Counted from the first letter of the stretch, positions 8,458 to 17,503 are shown. The stretch: 64,000 bases of DNA from Calothrix parasitica NIES-267 (GCF_002368095.1 NZ_AP018227.1:1511999-1575998); one strand, 5' to 3'. The notes: generated by a model from the sequence alone, not told the origin. A program made the numbers and translations.

Positions 8458-11400
8458 ATGGATAACATAATAGACTTATACGAACTTTCTCCAATGCAAC
8501 AGGGGATGCTATTTCATTCCTTATACTCCCCAGAATCGGGAATTTACTTTGAACAACGTAGCTGTAAACTAAAAGGTAATCTCAATTTTTCAGCCTTCAA
8601 AACTGCATGGCAAAAAGTCATAGAACGTCATACAATATTACGCACGGCTTTTTATTGGCAAGAAGTAGAAAAACCCCTACAAGTTGTTCTCAATCAAGTT
8701 GATTTACCGTGGATTGAAGAAAATTGGCAAGATTTAACTATAAATCAACAAACTGAAAAATTAGAATTATTTTTACAAGCAGATAGAGAACAAGGATTTG
8801 ATTTAAATCAACCTCCCTTGATGCGTTGTGCTTTATTACAAATACAACCCGATGAATATTATTTTGTTTGGAGTCACCATCATTTATTAATGGATGGTTG
8901 GTGTAACGGAATATTATTAAAAGAAGTTTTCAGCTTTTATCAAGCAGCTTGTCACAATCAATCTTTATTTTTACCAACTCCTCGTCCTTATCGAGATTAT
9001 ATTGAATGGATACAGCAACAAGATATTCAAGCAGCAGAACAATTTTGGCAAGGGAAACTCAAGGATTTTACAGCACCAACTCCGTTAATTAAAGATAGTC
9101 CTACCGTTACATCTCATCAAGGTATCGTCAGCGAACAACAAATCAAATTACCGACATATTTAACAACCCAACTGCAAAATTTAGCGCAACAACACCGCTT
9201 AACTTTAAATACCATTGCTCAAGGAATTTGGGCAATTCTCCTCAGTCGTTACAGTGGGGACAATGACATTGTGTTTGGAGCTACAGTATCCGGTCGTCCT
9301 GGAAATTTACCTGGTGTAGAATCAATAGTAGGTTTATTTATTAATACTTTACCAGTACGAGTAAATTTATCTGCCGACGATGAATTATTACCTTGGTTGC
9401 AGGAATTACAAACCCAGCAAATCGAACAAGAATCATTATCTTATAGTTCGTTAATTGATATTCAACAGTGGAGTGATTTACCCAACGGAATAGGATTATT
9501 TGAAAGTTTAGTCATCTTTGAAAACTATCCCGTGTCAATTGATGCTGTTTTACAAGGGTGGAGCGATGATTTAGAAATTAGTCAAGCGAAAGGTTTTGAA
9601 CGGACTAATTACCCTCTTTCTTTAACAGTAATTCCCGGTGCGGAACTGTCATTACGGATTAACTATGACAGCAGCTGTTTTGACTCGAAAACTATTATCC
9701 GGATGTTAGGTCATTTAGAAACATTATTGCAAGGTATCCTCACAAATCCGCAACAAAAAGTTTGTGAATTACCTTTATTAACCGTATCAGAAAAACAGCA
9801 ATTACTTGTTGAGTGGAATGATACTAATTGCGATTATTCCAATCTTTGTATTCATCAATTATTTGAAGCACAAGCGGAGAAAACACTTGATAAAATAGCA
9901 GTTATCTTTGAATCCCAACAGTCTACATATAAACAGTTAAATGAAAAAGCAAATCAATTTGCTCGTTATTTACAGTCGGTTGGTGTAGGAGCAGAGACAA
10001 AAGTAGGAATTAGTTTAGAACGTTCTGAAAAAATGCTTGTGGGATTATTGGGTATTCTCAAAGCTGGTGGAACTTATATTCCTTTAGATCCAGCTTTCCC
10101 AGAAGAGCGTTTGAGGTTTATGGTGGAAGATTCGGGGATGAGTTTTTTAGTGATAGATTCTAAAACCTCACAAACCTCACCCCTAACCCCTCTCCTTAAC
10201 AATGAGAGGGGAATAGAATTAGAATCAACTCATCTTTTTGATAGGTCGAGGGGTGATAAAGCACAGCTTTATCGGGGTGAGGTTATTAATTTTGATAATG
10301 ACTGGAAATTAATTGAGAAACAATCTTCTGAAAATCTAGCAATTCAAACAAATCCCGGAAATCTAGCCTATATTATTTATACTTCCGGTTCCACTGGGAA
10401 ACCAAAAGGAGTGCAAATTACGCATCAATCCTTGGTTAACTGTCTCGAATCCATGCAGCAAAAACCGGGAATCACATCAGAGGATATTTTATTATCAGTA
10501 ACTACATTATCATTTGATATTGCTGGATTAGAATTATATTTACCTTTAATTACTGGTGCTAAATTAATTATTGCTAGTAGAGAAATTACAACTGATGGAA
10601 TAAGATTAGCGCAAAGTATCGAAACAAATCAACCAACAATAATGCAAGCGACTCCTGCTACTTGGAGATTATTGTTAGCAGCAGGATGGAAGGGTAATCA
10701 ACAGTTAAAAGTTCTTTGTGGTGGAGAAGCTTTAGATATAAATGTTGCTGAAGAATTATTAGAACGTTGTAAAGAAGTATGGAATTTATACGGCCCCACT
10801 GAAGCAACTATTTGGTCATCAGTAGCAAAATGTAGAGATGTAATATATCACGTCTCATCGAATGTGACCATTGGGAAACCAATTAACAATACCCAATTTT
10901 ACGTTTTAAATGATTATTTACAACCAGTTCCGATTGGTGTACCGGGACAGTTGTATATTGGTGGTGCGGGATTAGCAAAGGGTTATTTAAATAAACCAGA
11001 ATTAACCGCAGAAAAATTTATTGATAATCCATTTGTTCAAATAAATTCTAATGAAATAACCTCACCATCTTCCCCTCGACCTGTTAAAGATAGGGGTGTC
11101 CGACAGGACGATTTAAAATTATATAAAACTGGTGATTTAGTACGTTATCTACCTTCAGGAAATTTAGAATATTTAGGTAGAATTGATTATCAAATTAAAT
11201 TAAGAGGTTTTCGGATTGAATTAGGGGAAATTGAATCGATTTTGATGCAGCATTCTGGTGTTAAACAAGCTGTAGTTACACTATATAAAAAGCAAAATCA
11301 AAATAATCGTGATGATGAAAAATTAATTGCTTATGTAGTGTCATCATCTGAGGTATCGCAAATTGAATTAAGACAGTTTTTGCAAAGTCAATTACCTAGT

Positions 11401-14400
11401 TATATGATTCCTTCTAGCTACATAATGTTAGAAGAATTTCCCCTCACTCCGAATCGTAAAATTGATAGAAAAGCTTTACCAATACCCGATAATACAAATC
11501 AAATATCAAATCAAACATCAATATATATTCCACCACGTACTGTCACTGAGGAAATAGTAGCTGGTATTTGGGTCGAGGTGCTTAATTTACAGCAAATTAG
11601 CATTAACGATAATTTTTTTGAATTGGGAGGACATTCTCTACTTGCAACCCGCGTCAATTCTCAACTCAGACAAGCTTTTGCTGTAGAATTACCATTGCGA
11701 TCGCACTTTGAAAATCCCACGATTGCCGAACTTGCGCTTAGTATTGAAACAGCTACCCGACATTCAGTAGCACCACCGATTAAACCTGTCCCCCGTCAAA
11801 AGAATTTACCTCTATCTTTTGCTCAACAACGACTGTGGTTTCTATGTCAGTTAGAACCGGATAGTCCCTATTACAATATTCCCACAGCAGTTAGATTAAC
11901 TGGTTCGCTTAACATTAACGCTTTACAACAAAGTTTAAATGATATTCTACGTCGTCACGAAACCCTACGCACGGCTTTTGCAACTGTTGACGGACAACCG
12001 ATACAGCATATAAATTCGGTGGATTATTTACCTTTATCAATGATTGATTTAAGTAATATCCCTGAATCTAATCGAGAAAATAAGGTTGAAGAATTAGCAC
12101 GAGTTGAAGCAATGCAACCCTTCAAACTCGATAGTGTTCCTTTGGTACGGGTAAAATTATTACGGTTAAACGATACAGACCATGTAATTTTACTCACTTT
12201 CCATCATATTATTGCCGATGGTTGGTCAATTGGAGTTTTGGTACGAGAATTAGGAACATTGTACGAAGAAAAAACCTCATTCTCTTCCCCTCTCGTTGAT
12301 AGGTCGAGGGGTGTCCGTCAGGACGGGGTGAGGTTAAAAGAATTACCAGTTCAATATGCAGATTTCGCAATTTGGCAAAGAGAATGGTTGCAAGGGGAAG
12401 TATTAGAAAATCAACTGAATTACTGGCAAGAACAGTTACAAAATGCTCCGAAGTTATTAGAATTACCTACGGATTATCCGCGTCCTGCTGTTAGAAGTTT
12501 AAAAGGAGATAGCTATACTTTTCAAATTTCTCCAGAATTAACCGCAGCATTAAAACATTTAAGTCAACAGTCGGGTTGTACTTTATTTATGACGCTGTTA
12601 GCAGCTTTCCAAACTTTACTTTATCGCTACACGGGAAGTGAGGATATAGTTGTTGGAACCAGCATTGCTAATCGTAATTATCCAGAGATTGAAGGGTTAA
12701 TTGGCTTTTTTGTTAATACTTTGGCATTGCGGACGGATTTATCAGAAAATCCAACTTTTGAAGAATTATTAAATCGAGTCCGAGAAGTTTCTTTAGGTGC
12801 TTACGCTCACCAAGATTTACCTTTTGAACAACTTGTAGATAGTTTACAACTCCAACGTTCTTTAAGCTATACTCCATTATCTCAAGTAATGTTTGTGTTA
12901 CAAAATGCACCAATGGAAGCTGTAGAAATTGAAGGTTTGCATTGGCAACCTCTTGAAAATAATAGTAACACCGCCAAATTTGATTTAATTTTGTCAATGC
13001 ATGAAACCTCAGCAGGTTTGACAGGAGTATTGGAATATAGTTTAGATTTATTTAAGTTAGAAACTATTGAGCGAATTGCAGGAAATTTAGAAACTATATT
13101 AACAGCAATTATTGATGAACCGGAACAGGAAATATCTGATTTACCGATTTTAACTGCGTGGGAACAGCAATTACTTGTGGAATGGAATCAAACAAAAATA
13201 GAATATCCACGAGATAAATCTGTACATCAGCTATTTGAAGAACAGGTTCAACAAACACCAGATAATATAGCCCTTGTTTGGCAGAATCAAGAATTTACAT
13301 ATCATGAATTAAATATCAAAGCTAATCAACTAGCTCATCATCTCATAGGCTTGGGAGTTAAACCAGAAACACCAGTTGGGATTTATTTAGAACGTTCCCC
13401 AGAAGCAGTTATTGGAATATTAGCAACTCTTAAAGTAGGGGGAATTTATGTTCCTTTAGACCCAGCATATCCCCAAGAACGATTAACTTTTATGTTAGAA
13501 GATGCTGGGGTGGAATTTTTAGTTACTAACCAATCTTTGGGAGACGTAGCACTGCTACGTCTCTACACAGAGGAAATTATTAATCTCGATACTGACTCGG
13601 AAATAATTAATCAAAATAGCGTTGAAAATCCAATTAATTCCATAACACCAGAAAATTTGGCATACATTATGTATACTTCTGGTTCAACGGGAATCCCAAA
13701 AGGTGTTTGTATTCCACACCGAGGAATTGTCCGTTTAGTAAAATCGAGTAATTACGTCAATTTGAGTGCAGAAGAAATTATATTACAAGCTGCACCAATT
13801 TCTTTTGATGCTTCCACATTTGAAATTTGGGGAGCTTTACTTAATGGAGGAAAACTGGTTCTTTTAGCAGTTCAAAAACCTTCATTAAAAGAGTTAGGAG
13901 AAACATTAGATAAATATCATATTTCAACTCTGTGGTTGACTGCTGGTTTATTTAATTTGATGGTAGACGAACAACCCCAAAGTTTAAAAGGTGTTCGACA
14001 ATTATTAGCTGGTGGAGATGTGATATCACCAATTCATGCTCAAAAACTACAGCAAATTAATCCCAACTGTCAGTTAATTAATGGTTATGGTCCCACAGAA
14101 AGTACAACATTTGCTTGCTGTTATCGAGTTCCTGTAAATCATGCAATTGATAAATCTATACCGATAGGTTACCCAATTTCTAATACTCAAGTTTACATTT
14201 TAGATAATAATTTACAACCCGTTCCGATAGGTGTCCCTGGTGAACTATATATTAGTGGTGATGGTTTAGCTAGTGGTTATTTAAATAGACCAGAATTAAC
14301 CGCAGAAAAATTTATTCCTAATCCGTTTTTTGAAGACAGTAGGGAAGAAGAAGGGAAGGGTAAACTCAATTCCTCATTCCCAATTCCCAAATTATATAAA

Positions 14401-16476
14401 ACTGGTGACAAAGTTCGTTATTTAGCAGATGGTGCAATTGAATATCTTGGTCGTTTTGATAATCAAGTTAAAATTCGTGGGTTCCGAGTTGAACTAGGAG
14501 AAGTTGAAACAACTTTATCTCAACATTCGCAAATTAAAGAAACAGTCGTAATTGTACAAAATAAAGAAAATATTCAACGATTAATTGCTTATTATGTGTC
14601 AGTGGAAGAAATTACAAACGCTGATTTACGAACTTTTTTAAGCGATAAACTTCCAGAATATTTAATTCCCTCCATCTTTATACCTCTCCCAGAATTACCC
14701 CTTACAGTAAATGGAAAATTAAACCGTAGCGCTCTTCCTAAACCAGATTTTACTACCTTAGAAAATGAATTTGTAAATCCTACAACTCAAATAGAAAGAA
14801 CTCTTGTACAAATTTGGATGGATATTCTACAAGTAGAAAAAATCGGAATTAGCGACAATTTCTTTGAGTTGGGGGGGGATTCAATTTTAGCGATTCAAAT
14901 TATTAGTCGCGCTAATCAAAATGGAATTCAAATTACACCAAAACAGCTATTTCAGCATCAAACCATTGCTGAATTAGCAGCAGTAGCAGCGAAAAGTGCG
15001 GTCTTGGGGTTTCCCCAAGTGGAGCAACTTTTCAAGACAACCCAAACTCCCTTAATAGAAGCCGAACAAGGAATTATTACAGGTTCCGTTCCCCTCACAC
15101 CGATTCAACACTGGTTCTTTGAACAGGAAAAAGCTAATCCCCACCACTTCAATCAAGCTGTTTTACTCAAAGTTAAAACTGAACTTAACTTAAACTGGCT
15201 AGAAAAAGCATTGCAAGAATTATTATTACATCATGATGCTTTGCGTTTGCGATTTGAGCAAGCTGAATCTAGTTGGGAACAGTTCCATGTAGAACCAAGT
15301 TCAGAAATTCCTCTTACCTGTTTTGACCTTTCCAAGCTCACGAATTCACAGCAACAAAAAGAAATTAATAATATCGCAAATCAAATCCAGAAAAGTCTTA
15401 ATTTATCAACAGGTTCAGTAATGCGAGTTGCATTATTTAACTTGGGAGAAAATCAATCCAGCCGATTATTATTTGTAATTCATCATTTAGTCATTGACGG
15501 TGTTTCTTGGCGGATATTATTATCAGATTTACAAACCGCATACGAACAGTTAAATCAAGGAAAAGCAATTCAACTACCATTAAAAACCACTTCATTCAAA
15601 CAGTGGGCAGAACATTTACAAACATATGCAGAATCAGATGAATTCTCTCAATTTTCTTATAATCTTCCTTCTTCAAAACCGGAAGAATTAAAAATAGATT
15701 TTCCTAATACAATTGCTACTAGCGAACAAATAGAAATAGTTCTTTCCTCAGAACATACCCAAGCATTATTAAAAGAAGTCCCTCAAGCATATAATACTCA
15801 AATTAACGACATCTTATTAACAGCTTTAGTCCAAACATTTGCTCAATTAACTGGTAAAACTTCTCTTTTAATTGATTTAGAAGGACATGGGAGAACCGAA
15901 TTATTTGATGAGCTTAATTTGTCTCGTACAGTGGGTTGGTTTACCAATATATTCCCAGTAAATTTAAATTTAGAAGAATTATCAGATATTAATAATTCAG
16001 GAGAAGCAATCAAGCTTATCAAAGAACAACTACGAATTCCTAATAATGCTATAGATTATTCAGTTTGGCGATATCTTAAGCAAAATAAAACACAAGATAT
16101 TCAATTACCATCACCTGAAATTAGCTTCAACTATCTAGGACAATTCGATTCGATGTTAACAGTATCAAACGTTTTTGAGCTAGCGAAAGAATCACCAGGT
16201 TTAACCCAAGATATAAACTCAGAAAGAGCATATCTATTAGAAATTAACGGTTCAATAATTGAAGAACAACTTAAACTTACTTGGACTTACAGCAAACATA
16301 TTTACGATAAATCGGTAATTGATAATTTAGGGAAAAAATATATAGAAACGCTGATACAATTAATTCAACACTGTCAATCTCCAGATGCAAGTGGTTACAC
16401 ACCGTCAGATTTTTCATTAGTAGAAATTGAGCAAAATCAATTGGATGATATTTTAGGACAAGTTGATTTTGAGTAA
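8458..16476 (+). CDS. Non-ribosomal peptide synthetase, C-A-PCP-C-A-PCP-E (A domains predicted Gly and Val)
   Basis: The 2672-residue protein has seven domains. The first C domain starts LSPMQQGMLFH, a signature of C domains that follow an E domain, with HHLLMDG at 141-147. Then come A (code D-I-L-Q-L-G-L-I-W-K, the standard Gly code) and PCP (Ser1060). A second C follows (SFAQQRLWFL, HHIIADG at 1249-1255), then A (YTSGSTG at 1739-1745, code D-A-F-W-L-G-G-T-F-K, a Val code) and PCP (GGDS, Ser2142). It ends with an E domain with canonical HHLVIDG (2342-2348). The order fits transfer of a D-residue from the upstream synthetase. The protein stops after the E domain with no C, TE or reductase domain. 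Six repeat-derived insertions are present in frame. Domain calls are firm; amino acid identities are predictions from the pocket residues. Confidence 0.96.
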   Translation: MDNIIDLYELSPMQQGMLFHSLYSPESGIYFEQRSCKLKGNLNFSAFKTAWQKVIERHTILRTAFYWQEVEKPLQVVLNQVDLPWIEENWQDLTINQQTEKLELFLQADREQGFDLNQPPLMRCALLQIQPDEYYFVWSHHHLLMDGWCNGILLKEVFSFYQAACHNQSLFLPTPRPYRDYIEWIQQQDIQAAEQFWQGKLKDFTAPTPLIKDSPTVTSHQGIVSEQQIKLPTYLTTQLQNLAQQHRLTLNTIAQGIWAILLSRYSGDNDIVFGATVSGRPGNLPGVESIVGLFINTLPVRVNLSADDELLPWLQELQTQQIEQESLSYSSLIDIQQWSDLPNGIGLFESLVIFENYPVSIDAVLQGWSDDLEISQAKGFERTNYPLSLTVIPGAELSLRINYDSSCFDSKTIIRMLGHLETLLQGILTNPQQKVCELPLLTVSEKQQLLVEWNDTNCDYSNLCIHQLFEAQAEKTLDKIAVIFESQQSTYKQLNEKANQFARYLQSVGVGAETKVGISLERSEKMLVGLLGILKAGGTYIPLDPAFPEERLRFMVEDSGMSFLVIDSKTSQTSPLTPLLNNERGIELESTHLFDRSRGDKAQLYRGEVINFDNDWKLIEKQSSENLAIQTNPGNLAYIIYTSGSTGKPKGVQITHQSLVNCLESMQQKPGITSEDILLSVTTLSFDIAGLELYLPLITGAKLIIASREITTDGIRLAQSIETNQPTIMQATPATWRLLLAAGWKGNQQLKVLCGGEALDINVAEELLERCKEVWNLYGPTEATIWSSVAKCRDVIYHVSSNVTIGKPINNTQFYVLNDYLQPVPIGVPGQLYIGGAGLAKGYLNKPELTAEKFIDNPFVQINSNEITSPSSPRPVKDRGVRQDDLKLYKTGDLVRYLPSGNLEYLGRIDYQIKLRGFRIELGEIESILMQHSGVKQAVVTLYKKQNQNNRDDEKLIAYVVSSSEVSQIELRQFLQSQLPSYMIPSSYIMLEEFPLTPNRKIDRKALPIPDNTNQISNQTSIYIPPRTVTEEIVAGIWVEVLNLQQISINDNFFELGGHSLLATRVNSQLRQAFAVELPLRSHFENPTIAELALSIETATRHSVAPPIKPVPRQKNLPLSFAQQRLWFLCQLEPDSPYYNIPTAVRLTGSLNINALQQSLNDILRRHETLRTAFATVDGQPIQHINSVDYLPLSMIDLSNIPESNRENKVEELARVEAMQPFKLDSVPLVRVKLLRLNDTDHVILLTFHHIIADGWSIGVLVRELGTLYEEKTSFSSPLVDRSRGVRQDGVRLKELPVQYADFAIWQREWLQGEVLENQLNYWQEQLQNAPKLLELPTDYPRPAVRSLKGDSYTFQISPELTAALKHLSQQSGCTLFMTLLAAFQTLLYRYTGSEDIVVGTSIANRNYPEIEGLIGFFVNTLALRTDLSENPTFEELLNRVREVSLGAYAHQDLPFEQLVDSLQLQRSLSYTPLSQVMFVLQNAPMEAVEIEGLHWQPLENNSNTAKFDLILSMHETSAGLTGVLEYSLDLFKLETIERIAGNLETILTAIIDEPEQEISDLPILTAWEQQLLVEWNQTKIEYPRDKSVHQLFEEQVQQTPDNIALVWQNQEFTYHELNIKANQLAHHLIGLGVKPETPVGIYLERSPEAVIGILATLKVGGIYVPLDPAYPQERLTFMLEDAGVEFLVTNQSLGDVALLRLYTEEIINLDTDSEIINQNSVENPINSITPENLAYIMYTSGSTGIPKGVCIPHRGIVRLVKSSNYVNLSAEEIILQAAPISFDASTFEIWGALLNGGKLVLLAVQKPSLKELGETLDKYHISTLWLTAGLFNLMVDEQPQSLKGVRQLLAGGDVISPIHAQKLQQINPNCQLINGYGPTESTTFACCYRVPVNHAIDKSIPIGYPISNTQVYILDNNLQPVPIGVPGELYISGDGLASGYLNRPELTAEKFIPNPFFEDSREEEGKGKLNSSFPIPKLYKTGDKVRYLADGAIEYLGRFDNQVKIRGFRVELGEVETTLSQHSQIKETVVIVQNKENIQRLIAYYVSVEEITNADLRTFLSDKLPEYLIPSIFIPLPELPLTVNGKLNRSALPKPDFTTLENEFVNPTTQIERTLVQIWMDILQVEKIGISDNFFELGGDSILAIQIISRANQNGIQITPKQLFQHQTIAELAAVAAKSAVLGFPQVEQLFKTTQTPLIEAEQGIITGSVPLTPIQHWFFEQEKANPHHFNQAVLLKVKTELNLNWLEKALQELLLHHDALRLRFEQAESSWEQFHVEPSSEIPLTCFDLSKLTNSQQQKEINNIANQIQKSLNLSTGSVMRVALFNLGENQSSRLLFVIHHLVIDGVSWRILLSDLQTAYEQLNQGKAIQLPLKTTSFKQWAEHLQTYAESDEFSQFSYNLPSSKPEELKIDFPNTIATSEQIEIVLSSEHTQALLKEVPQAYNTQINDILLTALVQTFAQLTGKTSLLIDLEGHGRTELFDELNLSRTVGWFTNIFPVNLNLEELSDINNSGEAIKLIKEQLRIPNNAIDYSVWRYLKQNKTQDIQLPSPEISFNYLGQFDSMLTVSNVFELAKESPGLTQDINSERAYLLEINGSIIEEQLKLTWTYSKHIYDKSVIDNLGKKYIETLIQLIQHCQSPDASGYTPSDFSLVEIEQNQLDDILGQVDFE
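10162..10284 (+). repeat. In-frame repeat insertion in NRPS A domain (Gly module)
   Basis: About 123 bp (residues 569-608) carry AACCTCACCCCTAACCCCTC on the left and TCGGGGTGAGGTT on the right. The middle holds CTCCTTAACAATGAGAGGGG and GATAGGTCGAGGGG. It lies in the N-terminal subdomain loop after the SFLV strand, just before INFD. The frame is kept. Confidence 0.83.
11059..11111 (+). repeat. In-frame repeat insertion before YKTGD (Gly module)
   Basis: Fifty-three bases (residues 868-884) read ACCTCACCATCTTCCCCTCG on the left and GGGGTGTCCGACAGGACG on the right. This is a partly decayed member of the family, lacking the final GGGGTGAGG. It occupies the same loop, before LYKTGD, as the insertion at 6154-6222. 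Confidence 0.8.
12271..12336 (+). repeat. In-frame repeat insertion in NRPS C domain
   Basis: Sixty-six bases (residues 1272-1293) run from AAAACCTCATTCTCTTCCCC to GACGGGGTGAGGTT. They lie in the second C domain between the LVRELGTLY helix and LPVQYADFA. The equivalent place in the upstream synthetase (ELTALYKGSVLPKLPIQY) has no insertion, which defines the inserted segment. Confidence 0.85.
13541..13563. repeat. Perfect 10-bp palindrome inserted in frame (Val module A domain)
   Basis: GAGACGTAGC, a 3-base loop ACT, then GCTACGTCTC form a perfect hairpin that translates as GDVALLRL (from residue 1695). The same palindrome with loop GAT is intergenic at 18076-18098, and a decayed copy lies at 61776-61796. 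It sits in the same A-domain loop as the 10162-10284 insertion. Confidence 0.85.
14332..14388 (+). repeat. Probable in-frame insertion before YKTGD (Val module)
   Basis: About 57 bp (residues 1959-1977) encode EDSREEEGKGKLNSSFPIP between KFIPNPF and LYKTGD. The text CTCAATTCCTCATTCCCAAT resembles short intergenic repeats of these genomes rather than A-domain sequence. This is the third A domain of the line to be expanded at this position, here by a different repeat type. Confidence 0.6.
14995..15033 (+). repeat. In-frame GCGGTCTTGGGG repeat in the PCP-E linker
   Basis: GCGGTCTTGGGG, then TTTCCCCAAG and GGAGCAACTTT, encode AVLGFPQVEQLF (from residue 2181). Intergenic relatives lie at 46411-46435 (GCGGTCTTGGGGG...CCCCCAAG) and 17426-17452 (GCAGTCTTGGGG...CAAGACTGC). 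The PCP-E linker of the upstream synthetase is shorter here, supporting an insertion. Confidence 0.75.
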
Positions 16477-16497
16477 GTTTCTATTTAGTTTTATGGT

Positions 16498-16557
16498 GCT
16501 GCCTTACGCATTAATATATATGGTTTTAAGACAAATATTCTTGCGTCGTAAGACAGC
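16498..16557. terminator. Imperfect inverted repeat between convergent genes
   Basis: GCTGCCTTACGCA at 16498-16510 pairs imperfectly with TGCGTCGTAAGACAGC at 16542-16557. It lies in the 94-bp gap where the NRPS gene (+) and the GTPase gene (-) converge. It could act as a bidirectional terminator, but there is no clean T-run, so it may simply be a dispersed palindrome. Confidence 0.35.
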
Positions 16558-16570
16558 ATATTTAACTTTT

Positions 16571-17332
16571 TTATCCACCTGATGAAGAATTTACCACATT
16601 ATATTGAGTTACATAGAGATTTTTCACCATTTGTTGCAAAGCTACTTGATTGAGAGAATAACCGACTATTTCTAATCCACTAAAACATTTTGGTTCACCA
16701 TGTAAATAACTTGCTAAATTTAAATTCAAAAAGTCTATACATGGTACACCATAAACGAAATCAGCATAAATAATATTCCCGTCTTCTAAATGGAAAATGC
16801 CCTTAGCACGAATCACTTTTCCATAAGTATTACAAATAATTTGATTCCAAAATTCATTGAGCTTATCCCCACAAATAACCTTCCCAGTAGTTTCTATACG
16901 CAATGTCTCTACTTCATTAATCGAAGCTTTCATTGCTGCACCTGTGAGTATTTCTTTTGCCCAAGAATGCCATCTACACCGCTTACATCCTGGAGGTAAA
17001 ATTGCTATTGGAAAGTAAGGTAAATCGTTTAGAAGCTGGTCGATATATCTTAATCCTAAGTTATTACCTAGTTCTATATACGCTATATCTGCTGATTCCA
17101 ATTCATTCAAAAAATCAGCTTCCCCACTATCATCAAAAATTTTCACTGTGGGAAAATCAATACTAATTTTTTTTTGGTCTATCTGAGCTTTTCCAGTACC
17201 AGCTTTTAAATATAATATCTTTTTATTATATCTGGGAAAAGCTTTTTCTTTTGAAGCTATTTGTTGATAAATCCAAGAAGTTTTACCACAACCAACATAA
17301 CCACCAACAACAATTATCTTTTCTTCGTCCAT
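16571..17332 (-). CDS. COG0523/CobW-family P-loop GTPase, shortened
   Basis: The 253-residue protein opens with a P-loop, GGYVGCGKTSW (residues 10-20), typical of COG0523 metal-handling GTPases. Text later in the protein (VIRAKGIFHLEDG) matches the start of the CobW C-terminal domain. The family's metal-binding CxCC motif is not present; a GCKRCRW stretch near residues 114-120 may be a variant. I cannot find an NKxD guanine-recognition motif, and the protein is shorter than the usual 300 or more residues. Family members deliver or allocate zinc, cobalt or iron. It lies convergent to the NRPS genes and upstream of a small gene on the same strand. A metal-chaperone role linked to the nearby uptake genes is inference; a degenerate paralogue is possible. 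Confidence 0.7.
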   Translation of the reverse strand: MDEEKIIVVGGYVGCGKTSWIYQQIASKEKAFPRYNKKILYLKAGTGKAQIDQKKISIDFPTVKIFDDSGEADFLNELESADIAYIELGNNLGLRYIDQLLNDLPYFPIAILPPGCKRCRWHSWAKEILTGAAMKASINEVETLRIETTGKVICGDKLNEFWNQIICNTYGKVIRAKGIFHLEDGNIIYADFVYGVPCIDFLNLNLASYLHGEPKCFSGLEIVGYSLNQVALQQMVKNLYVTQYNVVNSSSGG

Positions 17333-17425
17333 TCTTTATTTAGTTAGATTTATTGGTTTCTAAGCAGATTCGCAGCGAACATTATATAAGAAAAAACGTA
17401 AAATCATGGTACTGCGAAGAGCAGC

Positions 17426-17452
17426 GCAGTCTTGGGGTTTCCTCAAGACTGC
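17426..17452. repeat. Palindromic dispersed repeat (GCAGTCTTG type)
   Basis: GCAGTCTTG and CAAGACTGC form a 9-bp stem around GGGTTTCCT. The element belongs to the same family as the in-frame copy at 14995-15033 and the copy at 46411-46435. It lies just upstream of the GTPase gene start on the minus strand. Confidence 0.7.
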
Positions 17453-17503
17453 GGGACTGAATACTCCGCTTCTCATCTAAAAAGGTTAAGGTGTTACAGC
17501 TTA

